Shown here: one piece after another, positions 39,806 through 47,605 of the stretch
Position numbering within the stretch: the stretch's first letter is position 1
Layout of the letters: each line of letters opens with the position of its first letter
NCBI GenBank assembly: GCA_026417655.1
Contig: JAOACS010000014.1
Location: 1 to 64,000 of the forward strand
Origin: Syntrophobacterales bacterium
Lineage (GTDB): Bacteria > Desulfobacterota > Syntrophobacteria > Syntrophobacterales > Thermodesulforhabdaceae
Reading direction: 5' to 3'
Length of the DNA: 64,000 bases
Notes under the pieces: generated by a model
Told to the model about the DNA's origin: nothing
The model's database searches: none
What the model saw: only the letters and a program-made list of their open reading frames with translations
Program-made: the position numbers and the translations under genes

Positions 39806-40108
39806 GTGTTTGATATAGGTTTTCAGGAGATAGTGGTCATATTTCTTGTGGCCCTCATAGTTGTAGGCCCCAAGAATCTTCCGCAGATTGGGAGAGCTTT
39901 AGGGAGGGCCTTTGCTGAATTTCGCAGAGCTATGGCCGAAGTTAAGGATGTGGTGGAATCTAACGAAGTTGTAAGGGAGTTCAAAGAGGAATACGAGAAG
40001 GCAAAAGAGGGCATAAAGAAGATTCCAGAAGAATACGTGAATCCTTCTCCGCAGAAAGATAACCCCTTAGAGACGGGTAATTCTAAGGATGGCAGCAGAA
40101 AGGCCTGA
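39806..40108 (+). CDS. Twin-arginine translocase subunit TatA/TatB
   Basis: 100 residues. The single N-terminal membrane helix (FQEIVVIFLVALIVVGPKNLP) and the following amphipathic helix (GRALGRAFAEFRRAM) match TatA/TatB. The MFDIGFQE start and the length favour TatB-like, but dual TatA function is possible. A GTG start follows AAGGTG by seven bases. It overlaps tatC by 20 bases. Confidence 0.85.
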   Translation: MFDIGFQEIVVIFLVALIVVGPKNLPQIGRALGRAFAEFRRAMAEVKDVVESNEVVREFKEEYEKAKEGIKKIPEEYVNPSPQKDNPLETGNSKDGSRKA

Positions 40109-40874
40109 AGGTAAAGCCCCCTTTTTGGAACATCTTGAAGAACTCCGATCTCGTCTGATACGGTGTTTTGTTGCGATATTTGTAGGCTTTGTGTTGTGTT
40201 ACGCGGTAAAGGATCGTATTTTTGGGGTGCTTGTGTCGCCCCTTATTAAATCGATACCTGGTGAACATGCCCAGCATCTTATATATACTGCTCCCCAGGA
40301 GGCCTTTCTTGTGTATATGAAAATGGCCTTCGTATGTGGGATATTTCTAGCGATGCCTTATATTATTTTTGAGTTTTGGAGATTTGTAGCTCCTGGGCTT
40401 TATGAACATGAAAAGAGATATCTGATCCCTATCGTTATTATATCGATCCTGTTTTTCGCCTCAGGTATTGCTTTCGGCTATTTTATAGCTCTGCCTTTTG
40501 GCTTCCAGTTTTTTACCTCCTTTGCCTCTGACTACGTGACACCTCTCATCTCCACTAAGGAGTTTTTATCCTTTACCCTGAAGCTCCTCTTCTCCTTCGG
40601 TATTATCTTTGAGCTTCCGGTCGTTATTTTCTTTCTAGCAAAACTTGGAATAATAGACAGCATTATGCTTAGGCGATATAGGCGCTTTGCTATTCTCGTT
40701 ATATTTATAGTTGCCGCAATTATTACTCCGCCAGATGCCCTTTCTCAAATTATCGCGGCTGTGCCTCTCCTTGTCCTATACGAATTAGGCGTGTGGGTAG
40801 CCCATTTCTCTGGAAGGAGAACCGGCTGTAGGGTTGAGGAAGATTCGGAAAAGGGTATTATCAAAGCAAAATAG
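40089..40874 (+). CDS. tatC: Twin-arginine translocase subunit TatC
   Basis: 261 residues with six membrane segments. Conserved features are FLEHLEELRSRL at the N-terminus, FEFWRFVAPGLYEHEKRY in the first cytoplasmic/periplasmic region, and FELPVVIFFLAKLGI. It recognises twin-arginine signals and forms the core of the folded-protein exporter. It is in an operon with tatA/B and followed closely by rdgB. Confidence 0.95.
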   Translation: MAAERPEGKAPFLEHLEELRSRLIRCFVAIFVGFVLCYAVKDRIFGVLVSPLIKSIPGEHAQHLIYTAPQEAFLVYMKMAFVCGIFLAMPYIIFEFWRFVAPGLYEHEKRYLIPIVIISILFFASGIAFGYFIALPFGFQFFTSFASDYVTPLISTKEFLSFTLKLLFSFGIIFELPVVIFFLAKLGIIDSIMLRRYRRFAILVIFIVAAIITPPDALSQIIAAVPLLVLYELGVWVAHFSGRRTGCRVEEDSEKGIIKAK

Positions 40875-40885
40875 GAGTAACGTCC

Positions 40886-41545
40886 ATGGTTGAACCTGTT
40901 ATTATGGTGGTTGCCACACGAAATTCAGGAAAGACTAAGGAGATTCGATCCCTCCTTGAAGGCTTTCCAGTAGAGCTTAAGGATCTAAACGACTTTGGCC
41001 CCATACCAGAGCCTATAGAAGATGGTCTAACCTTCGAAGAAAACGCCTATAAGAAGGCCTCCTTTACAGCAAAGATTCTCGGACTTCCAGCTATTGCTGA
41101 CGATTCGGGACTTGAGGTTGAAGCCCTTGGTGGAGCACCTGGTGTTTACTCCGCTAGATATGCAGGTATCAACGCAACGGATGAAGAAAATAACAGAAAG
41201 TTACTTAAAGAAATGGAGGGAATAGAAAATCGCAGGGCCAGATTTTGCTGTGTGATCTCAATCGCTGTTCCCACCGGTTTTGCTCTCACCTACGAGGGCT
41301 TTTGCGAGGGAGAAATACTTAAAGCTCCTCGTGGAGCCGGAGGTTTTGGCTATGATCCTCTTTTCTTTTATCCTCCATTAGGTAAAACCTTTGCTGAAAT
41401 GACTCTTGAGGAGAAAAACGCTATAAGCCATAGGGGAAGGGCTCTACAGGAGCTTCGCCGTGAGTTCGATAAGGTATTACTTTGGATCCATAATCGCCTT
41501 GAGGAAGAGAGGCGAATGTTAGGCTATATTTGTGAAAATGAGTGA
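40886..41545 (+). CDS. rdgB: XTP/dITP pyrophosphatase
   Basis: 219 residues of the Ham1/RdgB family: ATRNSGKTKEIRSLL, IEDGLTFEENAYKKA, ADDSGLEVEALGGAPGVYSARYAG, GAGGFGYDPLF and HRGRAL. It removes non-canonical purine nucleoside triphosphates. AGGAG is eight bases upstream of the ATG. The 3' end overlaps the next gene by eight bases. Confidence 0.95.
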   Translation: MVEPVIMVVATRNSGKTKEIRSLLEGFPVELKDLNDFGPIPEPIEDGLTFEENAYKKASFTAKILGLPAIADDSGLEVEALGGAPGVYSARYAGINATDEENNRKLLKEMEGIENRRARFCCVISIAVPTGFALTYEGFCEGEILKAPRGAGGFGYDPLFFYPPLGKTFAEMTLEEKNAISHRGRALQELRREFDKVLLWIHNRLEEERRMLGYICENE

Positions 41546-42041
41546 CAAAGGGCCTTGGTCTTTTTTTGAAGCTCTTGAGGAAAGCATTAGAAATTGGGAA
41601 CGAGAAGGTGTTCCGCCCAGATGGACCCTCATTGAGCAGCTTAAGAAGCTCTCCGATTTGAGAAAATCTCTTGGCATCTCCTCTGTTTTATCTTCACCTT
41701 TTCGCTTTATTACGGCAACCCTTGATGATGGATGGGGACTGGGACTAGAGATTATTCACAGAGCCTGCGACGTCCTTGGTATAGATTATACCTTCTTGGG
41801 TCTTTTGAAATCACCGGAGGAAATAGCTAAGGCGTGTTCTAACGAGATGCCAGACGCTGTTGGAGTTACGGTGATTCAGGAGGAGACTTTAGATAAGCTC
41901 CTCTACTTAAGAAGGCTACTTCCCGATCGAATAGAGATTTTTGCTGGTGGATCTGGCCTTAAAGAATTTATTGCTCCAAGGGAAATTGTTGTCGTAAACA
42001 GTGTGCTTGATTTTATTTTATTAGTAAAAAATAGGAAATAG
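41538..42041 (+). CDS. Protein with cobalamin-binding-fold-like domain lacking the axial His
   Basis: 167 residues. The second half follows the B12-binding Rossmann pattern: ITATLDDGWGLGLEIIHRACDVLGIDYTFLGLLKSPEEI-like, then DAVGVTVIQ and EIFAGGSG. The DxHxxG loop that supplies the cobalt ligand reads DDGWGLG, with no His. It may bind cobalamin base-off without His, or bind something else. The ATG overlaps the rdgB end. It is followed two bases later by a radical SAM gene, which suggests a joint role. Confidence 0.5.
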   Translation: MSDKGPWSFFEALEESIRNWEREGVPPRWTLIEQLKKLSDLRKSLGISSVLSSPFRFITATLDDGWGLGLEIIHRACDVLGIDYTFLGLLKSPEEIAKACSNEMPDAVGVTVIQEETLDKLLYLRRLLPDRIEIFAGGSGLKEFIAPREIVVVNSVLDFILLVKNRK

Positions 42042-42042
42042 C

Positions 42043-42987
42043 ATGGCTAAAATTAGTTACTATTTACCGGATACCAATACAGGATGGTTAGAGAAAGCAA
42101 GGCGTTTTATTTTAAAACGAGAACTTCCCCTTTGGGATTTTCCCAGAAACATCCAAATACAAACAATCGCGGCCTGTAATGCCCACTGTATATTTTGCCC
42201 CCACGGAAAGACTAAAAACCCTCTACCTCGAGGGATAATGGATTGGGAGCTTTATAGAAACATCATAGACGAGATAACCAAATATAGAGTTTTTAGAATT
42301 AGTCCCTACCTAATGAACGAACCCCTTTTGGACAAAGAAATAGGCGATAGGATCCGATATATTTCATCGAGGAAAAGGTTTCCTACATACACAAAGATAA
42401 ACACTAACGCAAGTCTCCTTAATGAGGAGATGGCTCGGGATCTTCTGGATTCAGGTTTAGACGTCCTTACCTGTAGTGTTCATGGGATAGTGAAGGAAAA
42501 ATATGAAAGCACAATGCTTGGACTCAAACTAGAGGAGATTCTTGAAAATATTGACAGATTTCTTGAACTAAAGGCCAAGCTTCGTAAAAAGAAACCGGAA
42601 CTTCGGATCACAATGATTAGAACAAAACTCATTGAACCAGATATAGACAAGATCAAGGAATACTGGGAAAAGAGAAATGTAAGAGTTGCCGTACGTCCCA
42701 TGAGTAACAGAGCTCATGAAAGCATATCATCCCTTACCATAAACGCTCGAGAGTTTTTGCCCTTTACCTGGTGCCACAGGCTTTTTGAGCAAATTTATGT
42801 AAACGTAAAGGGGCAGCTTCTCCTCTGCTGTAATGACTGGGAACAGACTACAATTTTGGGAGACCTAACCAAACAATCCATTTATGAAGCCTGGCATGGA
42901 AAGCCCTATATGGAAGTTAGAAAAAGGTTCTTGAAGGGACAGGTAAAAGGGATCCTTTGTGAAAGATGTTTTATGCAACCGGAATAA
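42043..42987 (+). CDS. Radical SAM/SPASM protein
   Basis: 314 residues. The 4Fe-4S/SAM motif is CNAHCIFC (about 46-53). A C-terminal SPASM/twitch region holds CHRLFEQIYVNVKGQLLLCCND and CERCFMQPE, the auxiliary-cluster Cys. Overall similarity is to the MoaA/PqqE-type family. No precursor peptide was found beside it. The substrate is unknown. It ends two bases before a terminator, so it closes the tat-rdgB transcription unit. Confidence 0.85.
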   Translation: MAKISYYLPDTNTGWLEKARRFILKRELPLWDFPRNIQIQTIAACNAHCIFCPHGKTKNPLPRGIMDWELYRNIIDEITKYRVFRISPYLMNEPLLDKEIGDRIRYISSRKRFPTYTKINTNASLLNEEMARDLLDSGLDVLTCSVHGIVKEKYESTMLGLKLEEILENIDRFLELKAKLRKKKPELRITMIRTKLIEPDIDKIKEYWEKRNVRVAVRPMSNRAHESISSLTINAREFLPFTWCHRLFEQIYVNVKGQLLLCCNDWEQTTILGDLTKQSIYEAWHGKPYMEVRKRFLKGQVKGILCERCFMQPE

Positions 42988-42989
42988 AT

Positions 42990-43029
42990 AACCTGCCCCT
43001 CCCCTAGGGATAGGGCAGGTTAGGTTTTT
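42990..43029 (+). terminator. Rho-independent terminator after radical SAM gene
   Basis: Nine-base stem AACCTGCCC/GGGCAGGTT at 42990-43021, then TTTTT at 43025-43029. It closes the plus-strand unit opposite the convergent selenoprotein gene. Confidence 0.85.
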
Positions 43030-44251
43030 ATTCTTCCTCTTCCTCTCCGCCCTCCTTGGGCTCAATAATAAGAGAGTCGGCGACAAGCTCCCACAGGTAT
43101 TTAACCTCAATATCCAACCCGTATTCCTTAGTAAGACTCTTCTTAATCTGGTCACGGCAGTTGTGGCATGGGGCTACCACAAGTTTGGCACCAGTTTCCT
43201 TAATCTGTTTAGCCTTTACACGTCCATAGAAAACTCGTTCTTCCACATAGGGTCCTGCCCAGGCACCGCCACCTGCTCCACAACAGAAGTTATTCGCCCT
43301 GTTAGGATTCATATCGACAAAGTTTTCGCAACACTGCTGAACGATCCAGCGAGGTTCTTCGTAGTAGCCATGTCCGAAGGCTTTCTCACTCTTTCTTGCG
43401 TAATTGCAGGGGTCGTGATAAGTGGCAAGTTCTGTGTGGATTGACTTATCAACTTTTATGCGTCCCTCTTCCAAATATTGCTTAAGGAGATCATGAATGC
43501 TAATATATTTAACTTCACCCTTAAACCATCTTTCGAGACCCAACCTGGTCGCGTAGTAAGCGTGGCCTCACTCAGGTAAAAGTAGATACTCACACTCCAG
43601 TTCCTTATAGTTTTTTACTATACGGCTTACGATCTCCTTCAGGGCAGCATCATCACCGGTAAAGAGCCCCCAATTTACCCCTTCCCAGTTTTCTGAAGGC
43701 ACTGTCCAGGACTCACCGGCTGCATAAAAGATCTTCCACCAAAAGGTCATATCTTCTGGTTCAGCAAAGGGCTCCTTGGAATTGATCGTAACAAGGAGGC
43801 GAGCACCCTTTTGGTCCACGGGCACCTCAAATCCAGGGAGTTCTTCGGCAAGCTCTGCTCCTATGTCTTCTAAAAGGAACAGAAAGTCTTCTTTGGGAAT
43901 GCCTACATTATTTCCGGTGTTTAGGCACATCTCAACGCCTTTATGAAGAACCCCTGGCACTTTGTCTCGGTCTCTGAGACCTCTTGCTGATCTCAGAAGC
44001 GTTACGAGATCAACGCCCATTGGGCAGGCATACTCACAACGGCCGCAGAGCGTGCAAACCCAAGGAAACTTTGAATCTATTATTTCCTGATCAAGCCCTA
44101 ACACTGCGAGGCGGACAACCTTTCTGGGATCAAGCCCTTCTATGCCCGATACTGGGCATCCTCCTGCACAGGTTCCGCAGGTTAGGCATAGCTCGGCATA
44201 CTTACTTGCGAGCTTACGCCTTTCTCGCTTTGATAAAAGTAGTGGCTCCAT
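43028..44251 (-). CDS. HdrD/DsrK-like iron-sulfur protein, probable selenoprotein (UGA = Sec 228)
   Basis: The frame from MEPLLLSKRERRK runs to TGA at 43568-43570 and continues in the same frame to 43028, 407 residues in all. Two 4Fe-4S motifs (CLTCGTCAGGCP, CTLCGRCEYACP) precede cysteine-rich CCG domains (HDPCN, NNFCCGAGGG, APCHNC). Around the UGA the text reads LLLPE-UGA-GHAYYATRLGLERW. Relatives have Cys in this E-C-G-H motif, so UGA probably encodes selenocysteine. The ribosome site AAGGAGAGGAG precedes the ATG. It is probably a membrane-complex or Hdr-like electron carrier. A nonsense mutation is the alternative. Confidence 0.82.
43530..43570 (-). promoter_or_regulatory. UGA codon with SECIS-like hairpin
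   Basis: The UGA at 43570-43568 is followed 17 bases later by a short hairpin: GACC, a six-base loop AGGTTG, then GGTC. The G-G-U loop and the spacing are similar to the bacterial SECIS of fdhF. The stem has only four clear pairs, so the support is modest. Confidence 0.4.
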
Positions 44252-44356
44252 AGGCTCCTCTCCTTAAAAGAGACATACTTTTCCCATTTTCATATCCCCT
44301 GTCTCCCAGGAATGAAACAGGAGATCCTTCTTTACCGCTTTCTAACATTAGGATGC

Positions 44357-44385
44357 ATTTTAAAGCTTAAGCCTGAAAACATCAA
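44357..44385 (-). promoter_or_regulatory. Promoter for the probable selenoprotein gene
   Basis: On the minus strand TTGATG (44385-44380), a 17-base spacer, and TAAAAT (44362-44357). The start site would be near 44350, 100 bases upstream of the ATG. The leader contains a CCTGT/ACAGG hairpin with flanking ATC/GAT near 44300, without a T-run. Confidence 0.55.
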
Positions 44386-44425
44386 CACTGAATTTTATAG
44401 TTTCCGAAGAAAGGATAATTTTTTT

Positions 44426-45805
44426 CTATACCGCCTCGATCCTTTCTTTGTAACTGTAGGTCTCTTCCGTTTCATCCTCCCACCCATCCCAGAGATAATG
44501 TTTTTCCTCACCTCTGGCTATAACTCTAAAGGCATACCTAACCTGTTCTTCATAAAAGGCACAGTATGGAGCAGGAGCGTTAAGCGATCCGGTAAGGGCA
44601 TAAACTTCAGCCGGACAGGGAGCTCCACAGAAATGCTGAATAGCGCATCGTTTGCAAGGATCAATCTGTTCGGTTGTTCGATAGGTTACTGCCATAAAGG
44701 GTTTTGATGCGAGAATCTCGGAAATCTCATTGGAGAATATGTTACCCCCTTTAAAGACCTCAAGGCCTATAAATTCGCTACAGGGAAAGACGTCCCCCTT
44801 TGCCGATACGGCAAAGAAACATCTACCTCCTCCGCAAGGGGAGATGTCACACATGAGTCGTCTAGTAGTTGGTCCTAGGATGCCCGCAAGAACATTGGCA
44901 AAATTCACTATAACCAATTTGGGACCCCCCTTTTGTCTTATCTCCTGAGAGCGGTCGAGGGCTCTAAGGAAGTAATAGGCTAAGAGATTATCTTCAGGCT
45001 TTAGTCTACGTCCCCCTTCCTGGGTTAATCTTACAGGGTTAAACATAATCATTGGGACTCCGTGATTAGCGTAAAAGTCAACCAACTCGGGGAGGAATGA
45101 AACATTGTGCCTTGTTACGGTGGTTATAACGTTAAAGGCAGGATAATCTGAAAGACCTTCTATGACCTTTAGAATTTGAGCAAAAGCCCCTTTTCCTCCC
45201 CAGGTGTAGCGTATTGAGTCGGCGATCGCTTCCTCATGGGCGTCTAAAGAAATTCCTATTCCAACGCCCTTTTTTCTGAGAAACTCTATGGACTCTTCAT
45301 CCATAAGAGAACCATTTGTTTGAATACCGAATTGGAAGTCCTCTTCGAATTCCTCAATTGCTCTTAAGACAATGTTCTTTGCAATCATTGGCTCACTGCC
45401 GTGAAAAATAAGCTGGGGTTTTACCGAATCAGGAATGTGAGATCGAAAATATGTTAGTAACTTTTCAAGAGATTCCTGGAGCTCTTCATAGCTCATGGTT
45501 CTTCCAACTCGTCGCATATCCTCTGGAAGGTAACAGTAGGGGCAGTTGAAATTGCAGCGTTCAGTGGGGTTGAAATAAACGGCAGAGGGTTTCAATTCAA
45601 ATCGAAAACTATGCATCTCCTTTTTGAAGCCGTCGGATTCCTCTAAGAACTCTCTTACAATACTTCCCGATAGAGCGTCTTTAAGGATTTCCTGTTTTAC
45701 TAGTGTCCAAAAGCCTGTATTCGGCTCGATAACCGCAACTTGATCACTAAGCCCTACATCGAGCACAGCAAACTGGGGACCGTAACCTGAATTTGCGTAT
45801 CTCAT
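44426..45805 (-). CDS. Radical SAM/SPASM peptide-modifying enzyme (CbpB-like)
   Basis: 459 residues. Radical SAM Cys are C84, C88, C91 (CNFNCPYC). The SPASM region contains CDISPCGGGRCFF, GDVFPCSEFIG, CKRCAIQHFCGAPCP and a late YCAF, enough Cys for two auxiliary clusters. The about 80 N-terminal residues before the core may recognise the precursor. AGGAGG lies ten bases before the ATG. It follows a 29-residue ORF and a cobalamin riboswitch, the context of RiPP maturases. I recall, unverified, that NCBI calls this family CbpB. The modification is unknown. Confidence 0.88.
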   Translation of the reverse strand: MRYANSGYGPQFAVLDVGLSDQVAVIEPNTGFWTLVKQEILKDALSGSIVREFLEESDGFKKEMHSFRFELKPSAVYFNPTERCNFNCPYCYLPEDMRRVGRTMSYEELQESLEKLLTYFRSHIPDSVKPQLIFHGSEPMIAKNIVLRAIEEFEEDFQFGIQTNGSLMDEESIEFLRKKGVGIGISLDAHEEAIADSIRYTWGGKGAFAQILKVIEGLSDYPAFNVITTVTRHNVSFLPELVDFYANHGVPMIMFNPVRLTQEGGRRLKPEDNLLAYYFLRALDRSQEIRQKGGPKLVIVNFANVLAGILGPTTRRLMCDISPCGGGRCFFAVSAKGDVFPCSEFIGLEVFKGGNIFSNEISEILASKPFMAVTYRTTEQIDPCKRCAIQHFCGAPCPAEVYALTGSLNAPAPYCAFYEEQVRYAFRVIARGEEKHYLWDGWEDETEETYSYKERIEAV

Positions 45806-45852
45806 ATTTTTTTAACCTCCTGGTTAGAAGAGTGAGGAGACAAAATTTGCTA

Positions 45853-45879
45853 AGGCGCTCCCACAAAAAAGGAGCGCCT
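45853..45879 (-). other. Strong hairpin between peptide gene and maturase gene
   Basis: Nine-base perfect stem AGGCGCTCC/GGAGCGCCT with a nine-base loop that is T-rich on the transcribed strand. No T-tract follows, so it is not a standard terminator. It may protect the peptide mRNA or lower maturase expression relative to the precursor. Confidence 0.7.
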
Positions 45880-45911
45880 CTTGTAATGGAATAAACTAGC
45901 TCATACTGACA

Positions 45912-46001
45912 TTACTTTTTAGGAGTAAGAAGCACATAGTGGGACAGTCCTGTTCCTTCCTGGCGCTTACATTTTCTTCTGTAGCTAATGATTTTCTTCA
46001 T
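45912..46001 (-). CDS. 29-residue putative precursor peptide (CbpA-like)
   Basis: Codes for 29 residues beginning MKKIISYRRK and ending SHYVLLTPKK; the centre is CKRQEGTGL. It has one Cys (position 11), two Tyr (7 and 22), one His (21) and eleven Lys/Arg/His, and is too short for a normal folded protein. A strong ribosome site (GAGGAGGTG) lies six bases before the ATG. It is the first gene after the cobalamin riboswitch, 106 bases before the SPASM enzyme. I infer a precursor for modification by that enzyme. I recall, unverified, the NCBI name CbpA. Confidence 0.8.
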   Translation of the reverse strand: MKKIISYRRKCKRQEGTGLSHYVLLTPKK

Positions 46002-46043
46002 ACTGTTCACCTCCTCTCTCTTTCTGAGATTCAAAGGGCACAA

Positions 46044-46093
46044 TAAAAAAACCCGGACCAATCCCTTCTTTTAGAGGAGATCGATCCGGGTCC
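46044..46093 (-). terminator. Riboswitch expression-platform terminator
   Basis: On the minus strand ACCCGGA pairs with TCCGGGT (46091-46085 with 46057-46051), followed by TTTTTTT. It lies between the cobalamin aptamer and the peptide ORF, as expected for a transcriptional OFF switch. Confidence 0.85.
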
Positions 46094-46118
46094 CTTTGCC
46101 ATCAGGATGCCCGATTCC

Positions 46119-46277
46119 GTCCCGACAGGTCTTCTGGCTTTCCCCTCTTAGACGCCTTCCCATCCCACTTAGGTGAGACAGTGGCATAATGTCTAAGAGC
46201 CGACTCCCTAGAGTCGCACAGGGATCACAGCGGCGGGTCCGCCACGGATTTTCACCGTGTTCCGAGATGTCGGGTCG
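46119..46277 (-). promoter_or_regulatory. Cobalamin riboswitch
   Basis: Minus-strand hallmarks in order: P1 strand CCCGACA (46274-46268), ACACGGTGAAAATCCGTGG, a CCGCTGTGATCCCTGTGCGA-type core, GCCACTG, GGGAAGGC, then the B12 box AGCCAGAAGACCTG (46139-46126) and the closing P1 strand TGTCGGG (46127-46121). The B12 box is intact. A terminator follows, so binding of a cobalamin should stop transcription into the peptide and radical SAM genes. Confidence 0.93.
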
Positions 46278-46293
46278 GCGGTAACAATTTGTA

Positions 46294-46322
46294 AATTAAC
46301 TCTTTGGGAGCACTAAGGTCAA
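46294..46322 (-). promoter_or_regulatory. Promoter of the riboswitch transcript
   Basis: On the minus strand TTGACC (46322-46317), 17-base spacer, TTAATT (46299-46294). The start would be near 46287, just upstream of the aptamer. It lies directly after the FBP aldolase/phosphatase gene, so the B12-controlled locus has its own promoter. Confidence 0.6.
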
Positions 46323-46330
46323 GACCTTTG

Positions 46331-47446
46331 CTAGACTTCTTGGGTGTGGGCTCGATTTACAAAGCGAGGTTCAAGTATTTCCAGTTTTTTGACGAGCCCA
46401 CCATATTCAAGTTCGCTATAGGGAAGCATTGCGCTGCCAAAGAAACCCTGTCGTCTTATTTCTATGGCTTTTTTGGCTACCTCATGTCTAACGTATTCCC
46501 AGAAGGGGTGGTCAAAGGCATCGACAGGGCTAGTAAGCCGTCCCTCATGGACGCAGTAGGCTGCACAGGAGACGATGGGAGGACCATCAAAAAATGAGAT
46601 AGTTGAATTTTGGGTTACAGGCATGAGAGGACCTACATGGCTTCCTCTCATAAATCCTGCTACGTAGTGTCCCAGGTGAAATGGTGCAAGCACCTCTCCT
46701 GTTGCTGGAAAGTTACCCTGAACTCTTACAATCATAATTGGATCGTCCTTTCCAGTATATTTCCCGGCTATATTTCGAAGTCGAGTGGTGCTTGCTGCCA
46801 CAACCTGTTCTCCCGTTTCCCTAGAAAAGATCGCTTCGACAACAAAACGTTCTGTGTCCCTAAGAAGGGCCGCGATGTCATAGAGATCCTCTGGGGCATT
46901 TAGATCAATGATCCGGTCCGCTTCGGTATAGGCCACATCCATTATGCGGAATGTGAATCCCTTAAACATGCTTGGAGAAAGAAGAAGACCAGAGCAATAC
47001 ATAGGATCGGCAAAGGCAAGATAGAGGGGAAGGTTATATGCACCGGGATCGGTTTTATCGGCGGCAAAAAATAAGAATGGCTCCGATGGACGTTCTTCGA
47101 TTTCCATTTCTGCAACGGCAGGACCAAGACCTCTCACGTTACCGGCAAAGGCATCCTTTAAAAGATCTTGTCCGGCTCCATAAAGTCCCTGATCCTTTGC
47201 AACCTCAGTCGCAGCCTTGAAGGCGTCCCAGGCTAGTTTATGAACCTTTTCGGAGCATATTCCTTGGGTATGGGTACAGAGGATGGATATATCGTCCCCC
47301 GTGTAGCTTATTCTAAAATCGATGAGTACCCCCTTGTGATGTTGTTCTACGTAGTTCTTTACCGCTTCTAGGACTCTAGTGCTAGGTTTAATATGACCGC
47401 CTACACTACCTATGTCAGCTTTGATACCTGTGATGGTTACCTTCAT
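46331..47446 (-). CDS. Bifunctional fructose-1,6-bisphosphate aldolase/phosphatase (archaeal type, class V FBPase)
   Basis: 371 residues. Family hallmarks are the N-terminal ITGIKADIGSVGGHIKPS, the DDISILCTH metal region, GAGQDLLKDAFAGNVRGLGPAVAEMEIEERPSEPF-like core and NLPLYLAFADPM. In relatives one enzyme condenses triose phosphates and dephosphorylates the product in gluconeogenesis. AGGAGG lies eight bases before the ATG. It is divergent from the mrp-like gene. The mrp-like and transketolase genes follow on the other strand. Confidence 0.93.
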   Translation of the reverse strand: MKVTITGIKADIGSVGGHIKPSTRVLEAVKNYVEQHHKGVLIDFRISYTGDDISILCTHTQGICSEKVHKLAWDAFKAATEVAKDQGLYGAGQDLLKDAFAGNVRGLGPAVAEMEIEERPSEPFLFFAADKTDPGAYNLPLYLAFADPMYCSGLLLSPSMFKGFTFRIMDVAYTEADRIIDLNAPEDLYDIAALLRDTERFVVEAIFSRETGEQVVAASTTRLRNIAGKYTGKDDPIMIVRVQGNFPATGEVLAPFHLGHYVAGFMRGSHVGPLMPVTQNSTISFFDGPPIVSCAAYCVHEGRLTSPVDAFDHPFWEYVRHEVAKKAIEIRRQGFFGSAMLPYSELEYGGLVKKLEILEPRFVNRAHTQEV

Positions 47447-47605
47447 AATCCATACCTCCTAGGTAAGCTATGACTAAGTGCTTTGGGCGTAACACCTTTA
47501 ACTAAACATATATCCTCTAAAGGTAGGTTGACAAGGAAAGATTTTGGTTTTAAGGTGTTTCCTCCGTATGTTCTGAGCTTAGTTAAAAAGGAGGGTTTCC
47601 AAAGA

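Noticed and set aside
43028-43543. Separate short gene for the C-terminal part of the HdrD-like protein
   Set aside because: Its apparent start is a TTG inside a conserved domain, and the upstream part is in the same frame across the UGA.
44312-44707. Plus-strand ORF in the cbpB-like 3' region
   Set aside because: Overlaps the radical SAM gene and the promoter region of the selenoprotein; no ribosome site or family match.
46119-46277. Riboswitch read on the plus strand for a downstream plus gene
   Set aside because: The B12 box and the aptamer order fit only the minus strand, and the terminator T-run is on the minus strand.
46304-46597. Plus-strand ORF across the end of the FBP aldolase/phosphatase gene
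   Set aside because: Antisense to a conserved gene and overlapping the riboswitch promoter; no ribosome site.
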